Positions 28,586-36,216 of a DNA stretch of 36,216 bases are shown here, piece by piece. Origin of the DNA: an uncultured Eubacterium sp. (GTDB lineage: Bacteria > Bacillota > Clostridia > Lachnospirales > Lachnospiraceae); contig CAJOPA010000102.1 of NCBI GenBank assembly GCA_905236235.1, positions 1 through 36,216 of the forward strand, read 5' to 3'. Numbering within the stretch: position 1 is the first letter of the stretch; the number at the start of each line of letters is the position of its first letter. The notes below the pieces were generated by a model. That model did no database searches. It was not told the origin of the DNA and saw only the letters and a program-made list of their open reading frames with translations. A program made the translations under genes and the position numbers.

Positions 28586-29962
28586 TTAGATCTTTGTCCG
28601 TTCCTCCATCGTCTCATACGCTCTGTGATGACCCACGTATTTGTACGCCGGACGGATGATCTTGCTGTTATTGCCAAGCTCTTCCAAACGATGGGCGCTC
28701 CACCCCGAAATTCTCGCAATGGCAAAGATCGGCGTGAACAGCTCCTTGGGAATGCCCAGCATGGAATATAAGAATCCGCTGTAAAAATCCACATTGGCGC
28801 AAACCGGTTTGCCGGAATTGCGATGGGAAAAGATCAGCTTCTTTGAGATGGCCTCGACATTTTCATACAGCTTAAACTCATCCATCCTGCCCTTTTCTTC
28901 CGCAAGAAGTCTGGTATATTCCTTTAATACCACTTCTCTGGGGTCGGATAAGGTGTAGACCGCATGTCCCATACCGTAGATCAGGCCGCTGCCGTCAAAT
29001 GCCTGCTTTGACAGGATCTTTTCCAGATAGTCCGTGATCTCCTCGCGATCGTTCCAATCCTTGACATTGGCCTTGATCTCGTCAAACATCTCCAGCACCT
29101 TCAGGTTCGCACCACCGTGCTTGGGCCCCTTTAAGGAGGCAATGGCCGCAGCCACCGCAGAGTAGGTGTCCGTTCCGGAGGAGGTTACCACGTGCGTGGT
29201 GAAGGTGGAGTTGTTACCACCGCCATGCTCCGCGTGAAGCACCAGTGCCACGTCCAAAACCTCCGCTTCAAGCTCGGAGAACGTTCCCTCCGGCCGGAGC
29301 ACACGCAGGATATTTTCCGCCGTGGAATACTCATTGCGCGGATTGCGGATCAAAAGACTGGCATCCATATGAAAATGATTATATGCATGATAAGCATAAA
29401 TGGACATAAGCGGCATCTTGGCGATCAGCTGCAAAGACTGGCGCAACACGTTGCGCATGCTCGTATCCTCCGGACGCTCATCATAGGAATACAGCGTGAT
29501 GATACTCTTTTGCAGGGAATTCATGATATTCGAGCTGGGCGCTTTCATGATCACGTCCCGGACAAAACCGCCGGCAAGCTCCTGCAGATCGCTTAAAATA
29601 TTGATAAACGCCGTCAGCTGACGCTCATTGGGAAGCGATCCGAATAAGAGCAGATACGTGATCTCCTCGAATTTATAACGCTGTCCCTTGCGGCCCTTGA
29701 TGAGATCCATCACATTATATCCCTGAAAATACAAAGAACCTTCATCCGGAACCTCCACGCCGTCTTCCATACGGGTAGCCACCACATCGGAGATCTCCGT
29801 CAGACCGGTCAGCACGCCCTTGCCGTTCTTGTCACGCAGTCCTCTTTTTACATCATATTCACGGTAAAGATCGGGATCGATCTGCACGGAATTCATGCAA
29901 TAAGTCACCAATCTGTCCAGTGCTTCGTTTAATTCTTCTTTTAAATCCATCATTCCGGCCAT
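28586..29962 (-). CDS. gltA: Citrate synthase
   Basis: 458 aa; LHAEHGGGNNSTFTTHVV, GPKHGGANLKVLEM, GMGHAVYTLSDPR, NVDFYSGFLYSMLGIP. Confidence 0.95.
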   Translation of the reverse strand: MAGMMDLKEELNEALDRLVTYCMNSVQIDPDLYREYDVKRGLRDKNGKGVLTGLTEISDVVATRMEDGVEVPDEGSLYFQGYNVMDLIKGRKGQRYKFEEITYLLLFGSLPNERQLTAFINILSDLQELAGGFVRDVIMKAPSSNIMNSLQKSIITLYSYDERPEDTSMRNVLRQSLQLIAKMPLMSIYAYHAYNHFHMDASLLIRNPRNEYSTAENILRVLRPEGTFSELEAEVLDVALVLHAEHGGGNNSTFTTHVVTSSGTDTYSAVAAAIASLKGPKHGGANLKVLEMFDEIKANVKDWNDREEITDYLEKILSKQAFDGSGLIYGMGHAVYTLSDPREVVLKEYTRLLAEEKGRMDEFKLYENVEAISKKLIFSHRNSGKPVCANVDFYSGFLYSMLGIPKELFTPIFAIARISGWSAHRLEELGNNSKIIRPAYKYVGHHRAYETMEERTKI

Positions 29963-29964
29963 GT

Positions 29965-31098
29965 CTATTCTCCTTCCTTCTCCCCATTTCCGTCATGCAA
30001 GAGCCCGCTGATATCATGTGCGATCTCCCGCAGACTCCACACGACTCCGTCAAAAGCCCCCGCTTTATAAAAATCGATCAGGATCATCCCCACCGGAATG
30101 GCGATGATCATACCCAATACGCCGTAAAATTTCCATCCGAGATACATAAAAAGGATCGCCGCAAAGGTATTCATCCCCATCTCGTCTCCGATCAGCTTCG
30201 GCTGGATGATATTCCTGATCACCTGGGTCAGCACGTATAAAAGCACCAGTCCCGCCGCCATCTTGTAATGGCCGGAAAAGACCTGCACAACGGCCCATGG
30301 GCAAAGGATCGTCCCCGTACCGAAGACCGGAAGCATATCCAGAAACGCCGCCAGGAAGGCAACCAGCCAGAACCAGTCCACCCCGAGGATCAACAATCCG
30401 ATCACAAGCAGGATATAAACGACCACCATGATCTTGATCTGGGCCTTGAAGTAAGCCACCACGCCGTCGATGATACTGTGATAGACCCGGCGCAGTTTTT
30501 CCTGTAAAAAAGCAGGCGCTTTCTCATGATAGTAATCCATCATTTTCTGTCGGTCAACAATGAAAAAATATGCCGACAAAAACATCATGATCACACCCAC
30601 GAGCAGGTTGGGCAGACTGCCGATGGCGCTTCCCGCGGAGGCGCCGTGCTCCGTTATGTATTCCTTGACGGAATCCCAAATGCTTGAAACGATGCTGCTT
30701 AGATCGATGGAGCTTGCAAACGGCAGGTTATTGAAAAAATTGTCAAGTGCAGAGGCCGCATCGGCGGTATCGCTCTCGATGCCGCTGAGCAGATTGGGCA
30801 GGATATCGGACAACCTTTGTGCCAGCGTAAACAGCAGCACACCCAGACCATACAAGAGAAAACCGATCAGGGCGATCACGGCCACGATCATGACTGCGGA
30901 GCCGATCTTGCGTCGGATCTTCACCTTGCTCTCCAAAAAACGTACGGCCGGTGCCGCAATGACCGAGATGATCAGTCCCACCACAAAAGGCCAAAAGAAC
31001 GCAAGAAGCTTTGGTACCAGAAAGAATATCGCCAAAAGTACCACGATCGTTACGATCAGATTGGTCCATATACTTTTATATTTTGCGGATATCTTCAT
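29965..31098 (-). CDS. AI-2E family (UPF0118) membrane transporter
   Basis: 377 aa multi-TM; PKLIGDEMGMNTFAAILFMYLGWKFYGVLGMIIAIPVGMI. Confidence 0.88.
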   Translation of the reverse strand: MKISAKYKSIWTNLIVTIVVLLAIFFLVPKLLAFFWPFVVGLIISVIAAPAVRFLESKVKIRRKIGSAVMIVAVIALIGFLLYGLGVLLFTLAQRLSDILPNLLSGIESDTADAASALDNFFNNLPFASSIDLSSIVSSIWDSVKEYITEHGASAGSAIGSLPNLLVGVIMMFLSAYFFIVDRQKMMDYYHEKAPAFLQEKLRRVYHSIIDGVVAYFKAQIKIMVVVYILLVIGLLILGVDWFWLVAFLAAFLDMLPVFGTGTILCPWAVVQVFSGHYKMAAGLVLLYVLTQVIRNIIQPKLIGDEMGMNTFAAILFMYLGWKFYGVLGMIIAIPVGMILIDFYKAGAFDGVVWSLREIAHDISGLLHDGNGEKEGE

Positions 31099-31123
31099 CG
31101 ATCTTTCTCCTTTTAAGACCCGC

Positions 31124-31771
31124 TTAAGATCCCTGCGTCGGATCCGTGTCGTCTACCATATCCGTGTCCGCATCTCCGGCATGTGCCTGATTAATCAGCC
31201 GCTCCGCCGTCTCCCAGATCTCTTCCCTCCCGGATTTGTTGAGGGCGGAAAACGGGATCACCACCGCCTCGGCGGGAAGGCCTAAGCCTGTACGGACCGC
31301 CTTTAGTTGCTTGGCTAGCTGGGATCGCTTGATCTTATCCGACTTGGTCGCGATGATCACGGGCGCATATCCCTGCGCACAGATCCATTCATACATCATG
31401 CGGTCGTTATCCGACGGATCATGCCGGATATCGATCAGCAAAAATACCGCCGCCAACTGCTTGGAGGAATGAAGATAGCGCTCGATGAGCTTTCCCCACT
31501 TCTCCTTTTCCGTCTTGGAAACCTTGGCATAGCCGTACCCCGGGAGGTCGACCAGATACAGCTCCCCGTTGATATTGTAATAATTGATGGTCTGCGTCTT
31601 GCCGGGCTGGGACGACGTCCTTGCCAGGCTCTTGCGATTCATGAGCGCATTGATCAGGGAGGACTTTCCCACGTTGGATTTACCGGCAAAAGCGATCTCC
31701 GGAAGATCATTATCCGGAAGTTTACTGGTATATCCGCAGACCGTTTCCAATTCCACTTGTTTTATGATCAT
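31124..31771 (-). CDS. engB: Ribosome biogenesis GTPase EngB/YsxC
   Basis: EIAFAGKSNVGKSSLINALMNRKSLARTSSQPGKTQTINYYNI; VDLPGYGYAKVSK. Confidence 0.96.
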   Translation of the reverse strand: MIIKQVELETVCGYTSKLPDNDLPEIAFAGKSNVGKSSLINALMNRKSLARTSSQPGKTQTINYYNINGELYLVDLPGYGYAKVSKTEKEKWGKLIERYLHSSKQLAAVFLLIDIRHDPSDNDRMMYEWICAQGYAPVIIATKSDKIKRSQLAKQLKAVRTGLGLPAEAVVIPFSALNKSGREEIWETAERLINQAHAGDADTDMVDDTDPTQGS

Positions 31772-34101
31772 TATTTTTTCTTATCCTGTACCAAAGCATG
31801 CGCAAGCACTTCTTCCATGGAAGATACATAGACGATCTCCAGACCTTCCAAAATCTCCTCCTCGATCTCCTCGATATCCGGACGGTTTTTCTCCGGCACC
31901 AGCACCGTTTTGATCTTGGCATTCTTGGCTGCAAGCGTCTTTTCCTTAAGCCCGCCGATCGGAAGCACCCTCCCGCGCAGCGTGATCTCTCCCGTCATGG
32001 CAACATCTGCCCGCACCGGCACATGGGTAATGGCCGAAAGCATCGCCGTTGCCATGGTGATGCCGGCACTGGGACCGTCCTTGGGCACAGCGCCCTCCGG
32101 AATGTGAATATGGATATCGTTCTCCTTAAAGAACTCCTTGGCGATCCCGTAACGCTCGCTGACCGAACGGATATAGCTCAAGCCCGCATGCGCACTCTCC
32201 TTCATGACATCGCCCAATTGTCCCGTCAGTGAGATCTCTCCCTTGCCGGGCATGATATTGACCTCGATCTGTAAGGTATCGCCGCCCACGCTGGTCCATG
32301 CCAGACCACGGACGATACCGATCTCGTTTTTGCGATTGGCCATATGGTAGGAGTATTTTTCTTTGCCGAGGTAGTCCTGCAGGTTTTTGTCCGTGATGAC
32401 CACCTTGGGCACATTCTCCTCCAAAAGCTCCCGCGCAGCCTTGCGGCAGATCTCGCCGATCTTGCGCTCTAAGGAACGCACACCCGCCTCCTTGGTGTAA
32501 TTGCGGATGATCTTGTCAAGCGCCCGCTTATGAATGGAAATCTGGCTCTTTTTGAGACCGTTCTTGGCGATCTGCTTGTCGATCAGATGCTCCAGAGCGA
32601 TATGCCTTTTCTCATTCTCGGTATAGCTTGAAACCTCGATGATCTCCATGCGGTCGAGAAGCGGTCGCGGGATCGTCTGCGTGGAGTTGGCCGTGCAGAT
32701 AAAAAGCACCTCGGACAGATCGATGGGGATCTCCAGATAATGATCCGAAAAACGGCTGTTCTGCTCAGAATCAAGCACCTCCAGCAGGGCGGAAGAAACA
32801 TCTCCCTTATAGTCGCTTGAGACCTTATCGATCTCATCAAGCAGCATCAGAGGATTTTTCACGCCGGCATTTTTTAATTCGGTGGCGATCCTTCCGGGCA
32901 TGGCGCCGATATACGTCCGACGATGTCCCCGGATCTCCGCCTCGTCCCGGACACCGCCGAGACTCAAACGAATGTATTTTTTCTCCAATGCTCTGGCCAC
33001 GGAACGCGCAATGGAAGTCTTGCCGGTACCCGGCGGCCCCACCAGACAAATGATGGGCGAATCTCCCTTTTTGGTCAGGGTACGCACCGCCAAAAACTCA
33101 AGCATGCGTTCCTTAACCTTCGTCAGACCGTAATGATCCTCATCCAGGATCCGTTTGGCATTGGCAAGGTCCTCATTGTCCACGGACATCTTATCCCAGG
33201 GCATCTCCAAAAGCGTCTCGATATACCCCCGGGAAACCGCCGCCTCGGAGGAACCGCTGCTTAAATTTTTAAAACGGCGGATCTCCTTGCGGATCTTCTC
33301 CTTGACCTCCTCGGGTGCAAGAAGCTCCTCTACGGACTTCTCAAATCCTTCCACTTCCTCATCGGTATTATCCTCTCCGAGCTCCTCACGGATCACCTTG
33401 ATCTGGGAGCGCAGAAAATAATCCCGCTGATTTTTCTCCATCTGCTCCTTGACCTTCTTGTCAAGCTGCAGACGGATCGCGTGCATTTCCATCTCCTCTT
33501 CCATCTTGGTCAAAAGGAACATGGCCGCACTGCGAAGCGTTGCCTTCTCCAAAAGTTCCTGCCTCTTGTCATAATCAAAGGGCAGATTGTTCGCAACATG
33601 ATAAATCGCACGATACAGATCGGTCATAGAAGCAATATCATGCAACAAAACGCCTTCAAGCTCACCCTTCATGGTGGAATACGCCGACACCGCATCCTTG
33701 ATGCTGCGCAGGTAAACCTTTTCCTCGTCATAAGTCAGGTCATTCATGCCCTCCGGCGTCAGACAGTAAACCTCCGCAGTGGCGTAGGTGCTGCCGTATT
33801 CCACCTCCCCGATCCTTGCGGCGGTCTTGCCTTCCACAAGTACACGGATGAGATTGTTCTGCAATTTGATAACCTGCTTTACAACGCAAACGACCCCGGT
33901 ACGATACAATCCCTCCACGGGAGGGTTCTCCTCGTCAGGGTCAACCTGGGTCACCAAAAAGATCTGTTCGTCCGAGAGCATCGCCTGCTCCACCGCCTTG
34001 ATGGAGCGCTCCCGGCTTACATTAAAGTGTGCCAGGGTACCCGGCAGTACCGTCAGGGACCGCAGGGCAACCATGGGCAGATTTTTCATTTCTTCGTTCA
34101 T
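31771..34101 (-). CDS. lon: Endopeptidase La (Lon)
   Basis: [40 protein letters not shown] (catalytic Ser); [16 protein letters not shown] (catalytic Lys); start corrected to [10 protein letters not shown]. Confidence 0.97.
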   Translation of the reverse strand: MNEEMKNLPMVALRSLTVLPGTLAHFNVSRERSIKAVEQAMLSDEQIFLVTQVDPDEENPPVEGLYRTGVVCVVKQVIKLQNNLIRVLVEGKTAARIGEVEYGSTYATAEVYCLTPEGMNDLTYDEEKVYLRSIKDAVSAYSTMKGELEGVLLHDIASMTDLYRAIYHVANNLPFDYDKRQELLEKATLRSAAMFLLTKMEEEMEMHAIRLQLDKKVKEQMEKNQRDYFLRSQIKVIREELGEDNTDEEVEGFEKSVEELLAPEEVKEKIRKEIRRFKNLSSGSSEAAVSRGYIETLLEMPWDKMSVDNEDLANAKRILDEDHYGLTKVKERMLEFLAVRTLTKKGDSPIICLVGPPGTGKTSIARSVARALEKKYIRLSLGGVRDEAEIRGHRRTYIGAMPGRIATELKNAGVKNPLMLLDEIDKVSSDYKGDVSSALLEVLDSEQNSRFSDHYLEIPIDLSEVLFICTANSTQTIPRPLLDRMEIIEVSSYTENEKRHIALEHLIDKQIAKNGLKKSQISIHKRALDKIIRNYTKEAGVRSLERKIGEICRKAARELLEENVPKVVITDKNLQDYLGKEKYSYHMANRKNEIGIVRGLAWTSVGGDTLQIEVNIMPGKGEISLTGQLGDVMKESAHAGLSYIRSVSERYGIAKEFFKENDIHIHIPEGAVPKDGPSAGITMATAMLSAITHVPVRADVAMTGEITLRGRVLPIGGLKEKTLAAKNAKIKTVLVPEKNRPDIEEIEEEILEGLEIVYVSSMEEVLAHALVQDKKK

Positions 34102-34109
34102 GCTTCTCC

Positions 34110-35351
34110 TTAAGCGCTTCTGGAAGTGATCACCGACTCTCCTCCGGTCTCCACCGTTTCCTCCGTGATCACGCATTCCTCGATCTGCTCATCGGAAGGA
34201 ATGTGATACATCAGATCCATCAGTACGCTTTCCATAATGGCGCGAAGTCCGCGGGCACCGGTCTTTCTCTCGATCGCAAGCTTTGCGATCTTTTCCAGCG
34301 CGCCCTTTTCAAACTTCAGCTTTACACCGTCAAGCTCAAACAATTTGGTATACTGCTTTACCAGAGAATTCTTCGGCTCCTTCAGGATCCTGACAAGCGC
34401 CTCCTCATCCAGCGAATCCAGTGATACCGTCACGGGCACACGGCCCACAAACTCGGGGATCATGCCGTATTTGACCAGATCCTGCGGAAGCAGGGATTTT
34501 AAAATCTTGGCATCATCCGTGTTATTCTTATCACGGATCTCTGCGCCGAATCCCATGGAACTGTTATCCATACGGCTGTCGATCAGTTTCTCGATGCCTT
34601 CAAACGCGCCGCCGCAGATAAACAGGATATTGGTGGTGTCAATCTGCAAAAGCTCCTGATGCGGATGCTTTCTGCCGCCCTGGGGCGGTACGGATGCCAC
34701 CGTTCCCTCAAGGATCTTTAAGAGCGCCTGCTGTACGCCTTCGCCGGAAACATCACGGGTGATGGAAGGATTCTCGCTTTTACGTGTGATCTTGTCGATC
34801 TCATCAATATAGATGATACCGCACTGCGCCTTCTCGATATCATAATCCGCCGCCTGGATCACCTTCAGCAAAATATTCTCCACGTCCTCGCCCACATAGC
34901 CGGCCTCCGTCAGCGCCGTCGCATCGGCAATGGCAAAGGGTACGTTTAACATTCTCGCCATGGTCTGCGCCAAAAGCGTCTTGCCACAACCCGTCGGCCC
35001 CAAAAGAAGGACATTCGATTTTTGCAATTCCACATCCAGCTCCTCGCCGGACATCACGCGCTTGTAATGATTGTAAACCGCCACGGAGAGTACCTTCTTG
35101 GCCTCATCCTGTCCGATGACATAATCATCCAGAAAAGCCTTCATCTCCTCCGGCTTCATCAGGTTGATCTCCAGGGAAGATTTGTTTTTATAATCCTGCT
35201 CAAATTCCTCATCCACGATCTCCGCGCAGATGTCCACGCATTCATCGCAGATGTATGCTCCGTTCGGGCCTGCGATCAGCCGCCTTACCTGCGACTGGGT
35301 CTTTCCGCAAAAGGAGCATCTTACGGTCTTGGAATCTGTTGTTTTCGGCAT
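34110..35351 (-). CDS. clpX: ATP-dependent protease ATP-binding subunit ClpX
   Basis: [33 protein letters not shown] zinc domain; [42 protein letters not shown]. Confidence 0.97.
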   Translation of the reverse strand: MPKTTDSKTVRCSFCGKTQSQVRRLIAGPNGAYICDECVDICAEIVDEEFEQDYKNKSSLEINLMKPEEMKAFLDDYVIGQDEAKKVLSVAVYNHYKRVMSGEELDVELQKSNVLLLGPTGCGKTLLAQTMARMLNVPFAIADATALTEAGYVGEDVENILLKVIQAADYDIEKAQCGIIYIDEIDKITRKSENPSITRDVSGEGVQQALLKILEGTVASVPPQGGRKHPHQELLQIDTTNILFICGGAFEGIEKLIDSRMDNSSMGFGAEIRDKNNTDDAKILKSLLPQDLVKYGMIPEFVGRVPVTVSLDSLDEEALVRILKEPKNSLVKQYTKLFELDGVKLKFEKGALEKIAKLAIERKTGARGLRAIMESVLMDLMYHIPSDEQIEECVITEETVETGGESVITSRSA

Positions 35352-35375
35352 AATATCACCTCTTTTATAGATTTT

Positions 35376-35441
35376 GCAAGGAGTTTTCACCTTGCCCTTT
35401 GTATGACGACAGGGACAGCCGGTAAACCGTTCGCTGTCCCT
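35376..35441 (-). other. Two stem-loops in the clpP-clpX intergenic spacer
   Basis: AGGGACAGC (35411-35419)/GCTGTCCCT (35433-35441); GCAAGG (35376-35381)/CCTTGC (35390-35395). Confidence 0.5.
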
Positions 35442-35446
35442 TCATC

Positions 35447-36031
35447 TTAGGATCTGTTTGTAATTACACTGTCAATGATACCATACTGCAGAGCTTCCTC
35501 TGCCGTCATATAGTTGTCACGCTCGGTATCCGCGGCGATCACATCAAAAGGCTGTCCCGTATTCTCCGCAAGGATACGATTTAAACGTTCCTTGGTCGCA
35601 AGGATATTCTTGGCCACGATCTCGATATCCGTCGCCTGTCCCTTGGCACCGCCGGAAGGCTGATGAATCATGATCTCCGCATTGGGAAGAGCATAACGCT
35701 TGCCCTTGGCGCCGCCGGCAAGAAGGAACGCGCCCATGCTGGCTGCCAGACCGATACAGGTCGTGGAAACATCACACTTGATATAATTCATGGTATCATA
35801 GATCGCCAGTCCCGCCGTTACCTGTCCGCCCGGACTGTTGATATACAGATGGATATCCTTTGCCGGATCCTCCGACTCCAGATACAGCAACTGTGCTACG
35901 ATAAGGGCCGACGTCGTCTCGTTGACCTCCTCACCGAGAATGATGATCCTGTCCTTGAGCAACCGTGAGAAAATGTCGTAGGAACGTTCTCCGCGGCTGT
36001 TTTGCTCAATGACATAAGGCATACTGCTCAT
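35447..36031 (-). CDS. clpP: ATP-dependent Clp protease proteolytic subunit
   Basis: [33 protein letters not shown]...[37 protein letters not shown]. Confidence 0.98.
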   Translation of the reverse strand: MSSMPYVIEQNSRGERSYDIFSRLLKDRIIILGEEVNETTSALIVAQLLYLESEDPAKDIHLYINSPGGQVTAGLAIYDTMNYIKCDVSTTCIGLAASMGAFLLAGGAKGKRYALPNAEIMIHQPSGGAKGQATDIEIVAKNILATKERLNRILAENTGQPFDVIAADTERDNYMTAEEALQYGIIDSVITNRS

Positions 36032-36069
36032 AGATTTTCCTCCGTCCCGGGGATTGCCTTCCCCGTTCG

Positions 36070-36216
36070 TTATTCTGCTTTTTCGGCATCCGCTTTCTTG
36101 GTTGTCTTCTTTGCAGTGGTCTTCTTGGTTGCCGGCTTCTTGGTCTCTTTGCCGTCGGAAGCCTTATCGTCCTTGTCCGCTGCCTTCTCGGAAGCCTTCT
36201 TCGTCGTCTTCTTGGC
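36070..36216 (-). CDS. tig: C-terminal Lys/Ala-rich tail of a protein upstream of clpP, probably trigger factor (partial)
   Basis: Minus-strand open frame to window edge: [48 protein letters not shown]; identity rests on tig-clpP-clpX synteny only. Confidence 0.55.
   Translation of the reverse strand, partial: AKKTTKKASEKAADKDDKASDGKETKKPATKKTTAKKTTKKADAEKAE

Noticed and set aside
1-36216. Mobile elements, defence systems, CRISPR, tRNA/rRNA genes, secondary-metabolite clusters
   Set aside because: No transposase, integrase, Cas, restriction, toxin-antitoxin, NRPS/PKS signatures or tRNA/rRNA sequence recognised; the window is mostly conserved housekeeping DNA

Overview
The window is from a low-GC Gram-positive genome, and gene content and order suggest Clostridia/Lachnospiraceae (inference). 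Almost all genes are on the minus strand. Coordinates 1-16.5 kb hold the complete S10-spc-alpha ribosomal supercluster, transcribed right to left: rpsJ-rplC-rplD-rplW-rplB-rpsS-rplV-rpsC-rplP-rpmC-rpsQ-rplN-rplX-rplE-rpsN(Z)-rpsH-rplF-rplR-rpsE-rpmD-rplO-secY-adk-map-KOW gene-infA-rpmJ-rpsM-rpsK-rpsD-rpoA-rplQ(partial). Upstream of it come: a four-gene ABC efflux operon (HlyD-ATPase-HlyD-MacB-like permease) behind a near-consensus promoter with a perfect 17-bp palindrome; a plus-strand SAM methyltransferase; two small orphan ORFs; a clpB / HD-GYP / CoA-transferase A+B run behind a CIRCE element; and a tig(partial)-clpP-clpX-lon-engB-AI-2E-like permease-citrate synthase run. No CRISPR array, tRNA, rRNA, transposon or defence island was recognised. 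The most interesting signals are non-coding: (i) a putative 8+8 bp H-type pseudoknot between a good promoter and rpmJ; (ii) a 12-bp perfect inverted repeat that masks the Shine-Dalgarno of a 120-aa orphan ORF and carries a GCCGATAT (sigma28/SigD-like) promoter element in its loop; (iii) structured leaders upstream of rpsJ, rplC and rpsM; (iv) the ABC-operon palindrome. All structures were found by eye. No folding or database search was run.
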